From NCBI GenBank assembly GCA_907163375.1, contig CAJQUW010007550.1, positions 174,001 to 238,000 on the forward strand: 64,000 nucleotides of DNA, in the 5' to 3' direction. This document shows, one piece after another, positions 36,126-47,130 of this stretch (its first letter is position 1; every line of letters starts with the position of its first letter). Source of the stretch: Prostheceraeus crozeri (lineage: Eukaryota > Platyhelminthes > Polycladida > Euryleptidae). Both the position numbers and the translations under genes were made by a program. The notes below the pieces were generated by a model. It worked only from the letters and a program-made list of their open reading frames with translations, was not told the origin of the DNA and did no database searches.

Positions 36126-37700
36126 GTTCCCAGCCTATGTCAAGGCAATCACAATTTGATATTGAATTGTAATTTTCAAAATTATAGAATACATTTTAAT
36201 GCCTATCAATCACACTTAATTGGCCTATCGGGCAATGTTCTGTACCAGTAGTCTATATCATTTGTAAGTCTTGCTTGCAATTTTGATGAAAATTTCCGAT
36301 AAGACACTTCTGTTGGCAAGCCCATGATTATATAGAACTGTATTACAAATTTTATCATGGTATTTTAGGCTTACATGGCAGGCGTCCCATATAAGACTCA
36401 GTGTCCCTTAATAAGGCTCACTCTCTAGAAAGTATCGCTATCGATTTACTTCAGAATTACTCCATCAATTCTTGAAGAGAGCATAGTGATTCAACGTTTT
36501 TCATGGAATATAATTTTGAAAACATATGCGTGTTCGCCTGCTGCTATCTTAGGCTTGCAGAAAAAGTGCAGTAACTGCCCATGCAAATAAACGAACGTGT
36601 GAGGCATGATAATCTGTCAATTTTTTGCCTTGGATCTATTATTTATGGCATAAAGCTGACAGTATTATGTATAACTCTGTTGTGAGTGGTGTTTAAAGGT
36701 TATTGCGACCACTCATTGGATAACTGCATATAGATGAATGAATGGGTGAATGAGCATGCTAATTGTAGCTTCATGTGCTTTATGTTAGCGGTATATAAGC
36801 AGGGTTTGCAGTACATACAACCTGTGTGCTTGTGGGTTGGGGTGTAAAACATGTTCAAGACACGAAAGCAACACTCTTTTTTAAAAAATGTTAAGATTTC
36901 TCTGGGACAGTTTATTCAAATCCATGTTTTTCAGGAAAATTTTCATCACAACCATGCGCAGAGTGCTGAGTTAATTCTAATGACAAGGAAGTCAAATGCG
37001 AAAATTGTTCTGCATTGTTTCTCTTGAATATACATTCAATTAGAAATAATGAACACAGCTTACTACAAAATTAAGCTGTATTTTTGCTAATTTTTTAGCA
37101 TTTTTTAGTCTTTCCATCTTTCAGCATTGGGACTGTCCGTCTTCCCTGAAGAATGAGATGAGATGAACTTGTCGCCGCATTTTCTTAGAATCATAAATGC
37201 ATGATGATAACATAAAGCCATGGCTTCTAGATTTCTATGCAATCACCTAGACACCTAGCACTGTATTGGGAAGATTCAAGAATCACCTTCATGCTGTAAG
37301 ACATCTGCTGAACTTAAGGTGTCCGTCATACCCCACTCTCATTACCTTTTATTCAACCTGTACCTTTTTTACATTTTATTCAATATTTTTGTTGCATGCT
37401 CCAGTGATGTTAGTTTGAGATTGTCTTCAATTTATGTCTTGATCTATATCCACGAAAGTATGCGCTTACGAGTATTATGTGAAATTCTATTCTTCTGTAT
37501 TCGTAGTAGTGTATACTATTATGCGAAAATCTAATATTCGGCGTCGTTCTCAGCAGAAACTCATGCTGGTGACTGGACAATTACTGATTGCAAATTCCAG
37601 ACTTTTGTACGAAAAGCAATTCTGTCATTTCTGAGAACAAATTTATCAAAAACTCCACTGACGTAATCACAACGATACACGTTCCGCGATTCGGATATAG
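36126..37700. other. no gene recognised
   Basis: AT-rich DNA without a supported gene or repeat boundary. Confidence 0.5.
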
Positions 37701-37714
37701 GGCCCAATCGGTTT

Positions 37715-37805
37715 TAGGCCGGTTGAATAGGTGATGTTGTGGTCGGGGAACATTGGAACAGGCAGGTACAACGCACCATCTAACCACTAAGCTACTGGAC
37801 TACGA
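37715..37805 (-). repeat. possible tRNA-derived SINE head
   Basis: On the minus strand, TAGCTTAGTGGTTAGATGG resembles a Pol III A box. About 30 bp further on, TGTTCCAATGTTCC loosely resembles a B box. No full cloverleaf forms, and the SINE tail was not traced. Confidence 0.4.
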
Positions 37806-38654
37806 CTCTTGCGGATATCCTATGCAAATCTATAGATCTGTGACTCAGCCGGGTCGCCGCATCACTCGGACGTAGCAACTTTCTGTATACTACGAACATA
37901 GAGCAGGAGCGCATATGTACAAAATGAGTAATGTTCAATATTTGATTATAATGCACACACAGTCTACGCAAAGTTTAAGCAGTGGTTGAGTAAATTTGAG
38001 ATACATGCGCATGGTATTGTATACATATAGCACTTCATGTATTCACTTTGTATATATACTTCTTTAAAACATATTTGTAGTATATATGTACGCCTTCTCC
38101 TTGACGCGTGATTGCATGTTTATAATTTGATCGATGTTCGCCCGGTTAACTGTTGAACATTCACACAGTTGCGGGTAAAAACATAGCATTAATAAGAATT
38201 TAACAGTTTTGATGCACACAAGTGAAATCCTGCCGTATCTAAACTTCCTTTTACACACTAACTTCGTGTTCGCTAATTGCGCGCTGATGGTCTTAGCTGC
38301 CTTGACGTAGTCAATGCTTGAGAAATATTTACTAATTGCGTTGGAAATTATCACTTCGGAAAAGTGAATTTGTGGAGCATTTGGAATAAAGAGTTGAAGA
38401 CATAAAGAGTCGGAAGGATAGTGGAACATGTTAGGGTCGATAGATGCCGGTAGGTTTTTGGAATAATAATTGGAAGGCGAATTTCAAATTGAAGCCGAAA
38501 AGCAGTTCAAAAAGCCTGTGTAAATATGAAACAACATATGCATGCATGGATGACAAAATTCTATTTTTTGATGAACTCCATTCCTACTATACCGGTCCAA
38601 TAGGCATGAAATTCTTTTTCAACATCGATTATTTAGGGCTTCAGATATTTATAT
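37806..38654. other. no gene recognised
   Basis: AT-rich DNA; a 121-codon minus-strand frame at 38,064-38,429 has no recognisable domain. Confidence 0.45.
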
Positions 38655-39480
38655 ATGTTTATGAATACTTTCAGGCGGTTTAGGCTTTCGGTCAATGAAG
38701 CGAATCTCCAGTGTGGCCTTGTCTCACCTTTACATTCGCGCATACCCTATTCGGATTTTGTGGATTCAAATTCAGCAAATATGACAATAGATCTTTTTAA
38801 TTGCCATGTTGATCCGAAACTTCAAGTTTCCAATAATTCATTAACAGAAGGAACTCCAATGTCTCAGAAATTCATATCCTCTCATATCGAGTCTTCTTTA
38901 CGAGACTCTTTTTTGAGTCAACTCAATCAATCGGATTCCAAACGTCTTCTTCATGCGATCTGACATGACGTCAGGTAGGTTTATGACTATCAGCCACGAA
39001 TCGCTTGACTCGGATTTCGCCTATCAAGTAATGAGTTCCAGGTTAGTATTAACTGCGGCATTCCGATAACTTTAGGTATCTTGCAATGTCCTCGGTGTCC
39101 TGGGTGGAACTCGATCACTGTGACCATCATGCTATAACATGTAAAAGAGATCCAGTTGTTACTAAAAAGCACAATTCTTTGCAAGATCAATTTGCAAGCA
39201 TCTGCCAATACGCAAATTTACGCCCACAAACTAAAAAGGCTCTGGTTGTGGTTCTGTGGCAGAAAATTCGAGGCCAGTTGATGTTCTCCTGCCAGATTGG
39301 TGCATTGGTCGTCCCGGTGCCCTAGACCTCACTGTGGTGCACCCGCTAAATAATCTAGATGTTTCCGAAGCGAGAACATCGGAGGAGTCGACACTGTTCT
39401 CGACTTAGTGGCAGAAGCACATTCGAAATGATTCCAAGTGCCGAGAATTAGGATAGCAGTGTATTCCAATCCAACATTTG
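38655..39480 (+). pseudogene. LINE-type C-terminus: zinc motif plus restriction-like nuclease remnant
   Basis: Across frameshifts the plus strand shows LGILQCPRCPGWNS, then DHHAITCKRDPVVTKKHNSL (a Cys-Cys-His-Cys motif). Next come LLPDWCIGRPGALDLTVV-like sequence and finally WQKHIRNDSKCRELG. This order (zinc motif, RHN-like helix, a D...ALD-x-TV nuclease core, K...N..C..LG) is seen at the end of LINE-type polyproteins in many aquatic invertebrates and resembles a PD-(D/E)XK nuclease. Several frameshifts and stops make this a pseudogene. Assignment is by motif recall. Confidence 0.55.
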
Positions 39481-40379
39481 GAGCTCCGCAAAATGATGAA
39501 TTGAATAGCCTTCTTTATGAAAGTATCAGCACAATGCTTTCTCATGAATCAAATTCAGGTCTATGGGAAGAGAAGTTCAGGTGCAGGAAGTTGTATGCAA
39601 AAAAAGAATGCATCCCGTGGACTACCAACACAACTCACTTTTTCGAACTTCCTCAGTTGCATGCTTTCGATTAAGTGGTTGTTTTTTTTAATTCGTTGCT
39701 GTACCTGACATCAAACTGTTAATTATGACTGATTGGCTATCATAGTGTTCGCATTCAATTTGCAACCATTACTCACGTTTTTCAATGCACAATAGTAAAG
39801 GAAGCAGTCATTGGCCGGCCTAAAAACAAGACTGATCCGTTAAAACGGCCAGTTTTGATCTCTGATTATAATTTGATTATAAAAACCATCAAATGATTAT
39901 AACCATGATAAAAAGATTTAGTATAGATGCTTGATTTAGAGTGAATAACAATCGTTTATACGAAACTAACATCTCTCTAACTTTGATGCAATTCAAGTGA
40001 AAGATAGCACTTAGTTTTCTGCCTTGAGCATCTTTTACCTTTCACATAACAATGCCTGCCTCACTGAATAGTCGTTCGACGATTATATTTGGCATAAGTC
40101 ATAAATGTTTATTCTGAAATATACAGAAACGCAAAGCGAATGCCGCAAGGGCACTTGCGAGCAAGCGTTGATAACACGTGTAACATATGCATACGCAAAG
40201 TTTACGATCAATAAAAAATACATGAGACATATATATTTACAAATTTTCAGAGTTTTCATGATATGCATAATATCCTATGTACAAAATACGTGAGATCTAT
40301 AGGGCCTATTTTTACAAATTTGTAGAGTGATGATCACGACATGATAAAAGTTCACTGGGTGGCAGTCCTCATAATGGAA
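39481..40379. other. no gene recognised
   Basis: AT-rich DNA without supported features. Confidence 0.45.
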
Positions 40380-40740
40380 CAAGAGAGTGTAAATGCTTAC
40401 CATCTAATATAGAAATAAATGTAACAAAATCATCTATACAAAATTTGCACTTTAATAATCATGCTCACAATATAGACAAATTCACTCGGATCAATGAAAT
40501 TGAGACTCTTCTTGATCTTCATTATGATGAGAATCTTCACTATGGAATATAAGTATGTATCTATATAAAATTTGCCATCAAGTATAAAAAAGACTTGTCA
40601 AATAATTTTATACGAAATCACATGTTAGCAGTCACAGTATGAGCAAAATTCGCTTAGATCAACTGATTTGGGTATGTTCTTGAACTTCATGAAGGTTGGA
40701 GCTTTTACTATTGAATCGCTCAATGAATTCCATATTTTGA
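40380..40740. repeat. diverged direct repeat, two units of about 175 bp
   Basis: ATTCACTCGGATCAATGAA...TTGATCTTCATTATGATGAG in the first unit matches ATTCGCTTAGATCAACTGA...TTGAACTTCATGAAGGTTGG in the second, at the same spacing. Divergence is high and the family is unknown. Confidence 0.5.
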
Positions 40741-41906
40741 TGACAGGGAAGAAAAACAGTGACTGAGATAGTTCGAATTAACTTTTAAACAGAGAACACC
40801 TTGATAATAACTGATGTTCATCGTCTTTCTAGAATCCCTGACTTGTATATCTAACTGAAAATTCTTTAACTAATTCTTGGTTATCCTTGATTTCATTCGA
40901 GATTATATTATATAACTGCATAGAATCAAGGAGTTTATTGCAAAGTTCACATGGTCACACAGCTTGCCTCCATTTCTCTGTGAATTGCTGCACCACAATT
41001 GAGGTTTTATGTCAGGCTTTGAGAAGGTTAGTCTTCAAGATGCTCAATACAGTAGTGCTAACATAACGCCTCTACCGTACCAATAACTTGCGTTTTCGCA
41101 AATGAAGAACCGGAGTGGCGTCAACTTTGTTCCCATTTTATTTCGAAGAACAAATATCACCAGCGACGGCACGCACTTCATCACGGATCTGCATTCGAAA
41201 CGAATTGACATTCAGAGAATGATAATTCATATAATATAAATGAGAAGTTGGCTCATCAACCTCAACTCGGTCAAAATAAACGCTTGACAGCTTTCTTCAT
41301 ATCTAATTACGATTTCAAGAGAATGCGAATGTGGCAAATTGTCAGAATTATTACAATCATCCGATCAAGCCGACAATGAGGTAAAGAGGTTACTTAACGG
41401 CGCCGGAGACGAAAGAGCAAAGATCAAATTTCACAGGACTCTCAGTCGTAAATAAACAATACTAAAGAAAATGCTATTGAAGTTCACTCCTCAGACAAAT
41501 ATACAAATCTATATATCATCATTAGTCCTTTTCCATGGGACTTCCCGTTTCCACGACAAATCTGTCATTTACGTTCTAATCTAAAATTCATGACATTTAA
41601 GCTAATGTGTCTTTTAAAAAGCAAATCATTATTCAAAAATATTTTTTACGTTGTCCATGGGAACACCACAGACGTGACTTTTGACTTTGTTCTTTAGAAC
41701 AAATTTGATTTAACATAATCTTCGTGACTTTTTAGTAATCTATGCAGCATAAAAATCATACAAATTTACAAGTAAATCAGTCATTCGTTTTTGTTATGTG
41801 CTCCTCACGGAGTCTTATTTAGTTTAAATTTATCTCAATAACTTGATAAATGATAGCACTAATAACAAGTTGACACATGCATACATAGAAGTAGATAATA
41901 GTACAC
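40741..41906. other. no gene recognised
   Basis: AT-rich DNA. The last 40 bp are the left flank of the segment shared with 31-32 kb. Confidence 0.45.
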
Positions 41907-41908
41907 TA

Positions 41909-43944
41909 CACCTTTTCCATGTCTATTTCAGATTTTTCCAAATGAATTTCAGACATTTCCAGATGGATTTCAGATTTCTCCAATTGAATTTCAGATATCC
42001 ACCACAGGCTCAACTTTGAAGATATCTGAAATCCAAATGGAGAAGTATATGATAAACCACTGTTTTGAGGAGTGAACCAAGGATCATCTACGAGTGTGAA
42101 GCACGAGTAGATGTCTTGGTTTACTCCGAAAAAAGTGGTTTATCAATATTTCTATTCCGATCATATAAATGGGCATCTATCAATGATCTATCGATGTCCA
42201 TGATCAATCTGATCCTATATCCCGAACATAGTCATGGAAATCTGTAATACTTAGATTTCTAAATTTTAAACTAATTTTCAATAATATAATATGCCTGAGA
42301 AATCAATTCTCTGCCACAATTTCACTATTGTCTAACTGTCAAGCCTACGAAGAATGAATGATTCATTTCTAGAAGAATATTTTGACGAATTCGATTCTCT
42401 TATGATGGACTTTTTCAATGATGACTGTACACAACAAGCTACTTCTGCATCAACCTCTAGATTTGCTACAACATCATCAGAAGAAATACAAGAACATTTG
42501 AAAAGATGAGTACCTGAGGGAACCAAGAAGAAAGAAAAGTCATGTGTAAAGCTGTTCAAATCATGGCATAGTGAATGGAAAATAAGACTGGATGGGTGCA
42601 AGGTGTTCCATGAGCTGGAAGAGATGAGCGATAGCGATTTGAATTACTGCTTAAAGTTTTTTTTGGCAGATGTGCGTAAACAGGACGGAACGAAATACCC
42701 GCCAAAATCGTTAAAGTCTATATTTGCAATGATACAACATTATTTACAATACGAATGCGGCAGAGATTGGTCATTGTTCAAATCTACAGAGTTCAAAGAG
42801 GCACGCGATGTCCTTGACGCAGAAATGAGAGTCAGCGCAGAAGAAGGAAATGTTGCAGCCCCAAAATGCGCAGAACCAATATCTGAGGATGATGAAAAGG
42901 AATTATGGCAGAAGGGTATTCTAGGATCTGGTACACCAACTCAACTCCAAGAAAGTCTGATTTACTGTCTCGGAATTCAATTGGGATTACGTGCAGCAGC
43001 AGAACATAAGCAGTTGAAGTTTGGAAACAACAGTCAACTGAGGCTAATAACAGAAAATGGAGAGAAGGTTCTTCGATACACAGAACATGTATCAAAATGC
43101 AAAAACTTTGGTCTGAAGCAATCGACATTGGATACAAAATCTGTAAGAATATTCCCTAACAAAGAAAACCCCAGTCGCTGCGTGATAAACCTTTATGAAC
43201 TGTACATTTCGCATAGACCGACTGAATGTAAATTGCCTGATTTCTACCTAGCGAGGATCAATAATCCGACTTCATCAGTGTGGTACAAAGCTCAACCTTT
43301 GGGAATTCATCAGATTGAAGGTGTTACCAAGCGATTCATGTCTAGCATTGGCAAAACAGGATATTACACGAATACAAGCTTACGCCGCTCAGCTAAGACA
43401 AGGTTGGTGAAGGCAGGGATACCGAAAGAGGTGGTAAAGAAACGCATGGGCCATATATCAGACGCCGATGAGGTCTATATTCATGAGCAGCTGATGGAAA
43501 GAGAAATGGGAAGCATACTCTCTGGTTCAAACCCACAGCCTGTGTCCTCTGTTGTCCCGTCTACATCTTTTTTGTCAGAGTCAGAGCAAGAAGCTACCAA
43601 GCCAAACAAAACAATCATATTTAATAACTGTTCATTTAACAATTGTACATTTTAACTATGTTTTGTTATATATGTTTTCTAAAGGATGCAGTATCAGAGA
43701 TCACATCAGTAGATGAACTTTCAAGCAGTAGATGAAATTCAATTTTGCATTTTGCAATACTACTGATGTAATATCTTATCACATGGATAAATACAGATAT
43801 CTGGATTAATAGGTAGTTTATACACTTTTTCGTCTACTTTATATTAACATGGGGACATAGGCAATGGAGGAATAGAAATCTGAAATCCATCTGGAAATGT
43901 CTGAAATTCATTTGGAAATATCTGAAATAGAAATGGAAAAGGTG
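41909..43944 (+). mobile_element. TIR element carrying a tyrosine recombinase, TA target duplication
   Basis: The ends read CACCTTTTCCATGTCTATTT (41,909) and, inward from 43,944, CACCTTTTCCATTTCTATTT. The inverted match continues for about 70 bp with few differences. Each end is built of 21-bp tandem units of the form TTTCAGAY-WTTTCCARATGRA. TA flanks both ends (41,907-41,908; 43,945-43,946). The paralogous segment at 31.9 kb has a single TA at the same place, giving the empty site. Element length is 2,036 bp. Confidence 0.88.
42354..43655 (+). pseudogene. Crypton-type tyrosine recombinase (DUF3504/QRICH1-ZMYM-like), N-terminus broken
   Basis: The long frame (about 42,540-43,655) belongs to the Crypton-derived recombinase family (DUF3504) related to domains in QRICH1, ZMYM2-4 and KCTD1. 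Numbered from 42,603: LGIQLGLRAAAEHKQLKFG (about 124-141) holds the first catalytic Arg (R130), SLRRSAKTRL (259-268) the box II Arg, GHISDADEVYIHEQ (283-296) the third His and the candidate nucleophile Y292. The box II His appears replaced (N-T-S-L-R instead of N-H-S-L-R), which may impair catalysis. A likely acidic N-terminus from the ATG at 42,354 is separated by at least one stop or frameshift near 42,500. The C-terminus is low-complexity. Confidence 0.8.
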
Positions 43945-44975
43945 TAGAATGGAAGTTTGATATCCTGCATATGTACAATGATGGCACATGGAAAAATCTA
44001 TGACTTGTACATAGATCAGATTCGATGTAAAACATTGTATCATCGTCAAATCATTTGCCAAGTTGGTTGCGGAAGTTGTTGACAGCAAATTACAGGATTT
44101 TCATGATGAGAATTTTAAGTGAGATGATGGTTTTGTTTCATGTGAAATAGCCTACTATTCCATGGATTAATATGCTGTGTCTATTTGTAGCAGTCATTGA
44201 CAGCTGTTATGCAATTTTTCAACACTGGAATGCGAATTTAAATTTGGTTCACAGAGTCATAATTGAAGGTGGTCGGTGTACTGGTTGTAAGAGAATCTGA
44301 AGAATTCACAGATAAAAATTCTAATTATTGGATAATTTCTCTGTCGAGCAGTTAAGAAAACTAACGATTTTTTGGAATTAACACACTGAAAGCTTCTTTT
44401 ACCAACAATCATTTCTTAGATAAATAAAATGGCACAGGAACTTTTCAATTAATCACTGAATGACACATGCGATATAGTGTGATGATATTTTGAAAGCTGA
44501 TGTTCGAAAGCATGCAGAGATTTTGAAAATTGTTCAAATATAATTAACGGAGAAGCCATTTGAAGTAAAATGAATAATCGAAGATTTTTTTGGCCTCTGA
44601 TTTCTAGCTGGAGTAATTTATGTTCCGCAAATAGACATTACAAGTTGCATATGTGTCTGATTATACTCTTGATAGATTGTAGGAGTGATCTATCAAAATT
44701 ATGAACGTACAGAACGTTTCAAAGAATTTGCATCTTTGTCATCCTGTCGCTGCAGTATTTTGCAAATACATTATTCTTTTGTGTACACGGTCTTTGGACA
44801 AGGGGCAACAATCCAGATCACAAATTGGCTTGATAGATATAAATATCAGTCAGAAAACATGGAGACCAGCTCGTACAGTTTGCATTTTGCCCCAACTAAG
44901 TTCACCAGGCGTGTGCCATAATTTTTATGCAATTTCCATTCTAGGACTTTCTATGGCATTGTTAATTTCTATACA
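43945..44975 (+). repeat. 1.1-kb segmental repeat, copy B
   Basis: Inverted partner of 30,908-32,010; together with 41,870-41,908 it forms the copy into which the recombinase element inserted. Blocks such as GTGCCATAATTTTTATGCAA and ACAAATTGGCTTGATA match after inversion. The central parts have diverged by indels. Confidence 0.85.
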
Positions 44976-46479
44976 TGCATGCATGTCATGCAGACGTGCA
45001 TGAAGTTAGCGGAATCAATTTCTTAGTCTCGTTGATGGAAGCACTTAATCAATTTTATTTTGTCAACATCTGATCATATTTATTGCGCTCATTACAAATC
45101 CTTGCTTCATTTCTGCGATATCTTAATTAAGAATCTGAGAAATTATTAAGATTTGTAAGTGGCTTCGCCAGCTTCACAGTTAGATTGCAGAAAAAGTGAT
45201 ATTCGAATCTTCGGTTAAAAAGTGCATGTACGAGCGTATTGTTATGAAAAATAAAGTATATGTATGATCAGCGCAACAAATTGGATCAGGTATCGGCAAA
45301 ATAAAATTGATTCACTGCACCTATCAGTGAGACTCAGAAATTGGTTCCGCAAACTTCACAGCGGAATCACCTTTCTCTTTAAACATGAATTTCTCAAAAC
45401 GACAGTGAATTTGTGGAATCTGAGCACAGATTCGTGACCAGCCTGAAATTGATAAAGTAGAATACTAGAAGCTGTTTCGAATATGATCACGCTGGAACAA
45501 ACAATGGTTACACTGAGTGGCTCCGCATGGTTCGCATACATGTTATAGAGGTTTTAATGAATTGTAACTAGGTGCTATATATGGATGCCATTAAAGTCAG
45601 ATATTTGTGAATTGCTGAGCAGTAATAAGACAATTATGTGGCCATCTCTGGTCTCAATGAATAACTGTGACTAAATTAGCAAATGAATGTCCAAGATTCT
45701 GAGCTTTTGAGCTTTCTTCAATGATTTTTGATTAATTGCCGGAACAATTCGACAAATTCGTTTAAGCACATCCACATTTCAAATGTATCTCCTTTTCTAT
45801 TTAAGATTTCAATGCATTATCATTAAATTCAAGTAACTAATACTAGCATAGAGCTTCGTGCATTGCATTATCAGCTTATCAGTGCGCGAGAGTTCAATCC
45901 GTGTATGAAAATAGACTCGCTGCATGTGAATTGATGAAAACGCATTTCTCTGTTGCATTGATTACGAAGTGATTGCAACGACCAACGATGTTAGTTGGAA
46001 GTTGCACAGAGAGCATTATATGCTTTATGAAATTAATCGCATAGATTGTCTAAACTCTTGATCACGTCAAATATTCTACAAATATTATTTACATCGGAAT
46101 ATTTAATGTTTAATTGTTAATAAGTTTACAGCCACTGAATTTAACATTTACACAAACAAAACCTACAGTAGACATGATGCTCTATTACAAAATGTACGTG
46201 CATCGCTGCTCCTTTTCTGCATTACTGGCGCATTCAGTGCTTAGGACATCTAATTCTTGTACAGCAATTCATGGGAAAAGTATCAAAATGTCAATAAAAA
46301 TTGTTGTAATCTACATTGCACATTAAGAAATTGAAAAATTCTAATGTCAAAATATCAAATTGAAAACATAAAAATTAGAATGATTTTAAATAATTGGCTA
46401 TATCAATTGAAGGGTAGTACAACAGAATTTGATTGTTCAGGCATGTCAGTTTATTTAAAGCACAAGCTGTTTCAGAGCG
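44976..46479. other. no gene recognised
   Basis: AT-rich DNA with no supported feature. Confidence 0.5.
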
Positions 46480-47130
46480 ATGGTACATGCAGGGAGCTAG
46501 TTACCATAAGGGCAAAAAGAAATTCTTAATACAATACTGGAATAGGAAAATTATCGCTTGTGGATTGTTGCGAAATCCTTCAAAATGCTTCGATCTCCAC
46601 GATTCTTTCAGATTCAAAAATTCGGATCATTATGAATGAGTCTTGTCTTCTTACCATTATTAAAGATGATTGCAAGGGTTCAAAGAACCGTTCATAAACT
46701 TTTCTAGATAATTTGACATCGTTTGTGTCTTTTTGGTGTGTGATCCAGCCACTAACAGTCACTGAAGCATCATACATAAAATAGAATTTAACGTTATCGA
46801 AAATGATTCAACGTTCGAAAATTGTTCCTTTCGAGCATTGAATTAATTAGTTCATACTATTTTGGCAATTTCTGTTGAGACTGCAAAATAACGGAGGGGC
46901 AAAAAACACTTTCAGTTATAGTCAAATATCTGCTATAGTTCATCATGATCCAAAATTTGCTTAAGTAACTAATGTTGACGGGTTGATTGTTGAACTCGCT
47001 GCTCATTGTTCGATGGCTGTAGTATTATGTCAACATATTTAGTCATTTCATTAGCATTACCTGTTGAAAAGTTTCCCTTCAAGACAAACAGCAGAAGAGA
47101 CAACTTGTCTTATCCTATGGGAAGTACATT
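46480..47130. repeat. dispersed repeat, copy 2 (partner at 9.44-9.90 kb)
   Basis: Direct-orientation match to 9,440-9,900, with about 200 extra bases at roughly 46,780-46,970. It contains GCTCATTGTTCGATGGCT and GAAGAGACAACTTGTCT as clear anchors. Confidence 0.55.

Noticed and set aside
38064-38429. 121-codon minus-strand frame
   Set aside because: Secretory-looking by composition only; no conserved motif and no gene context.
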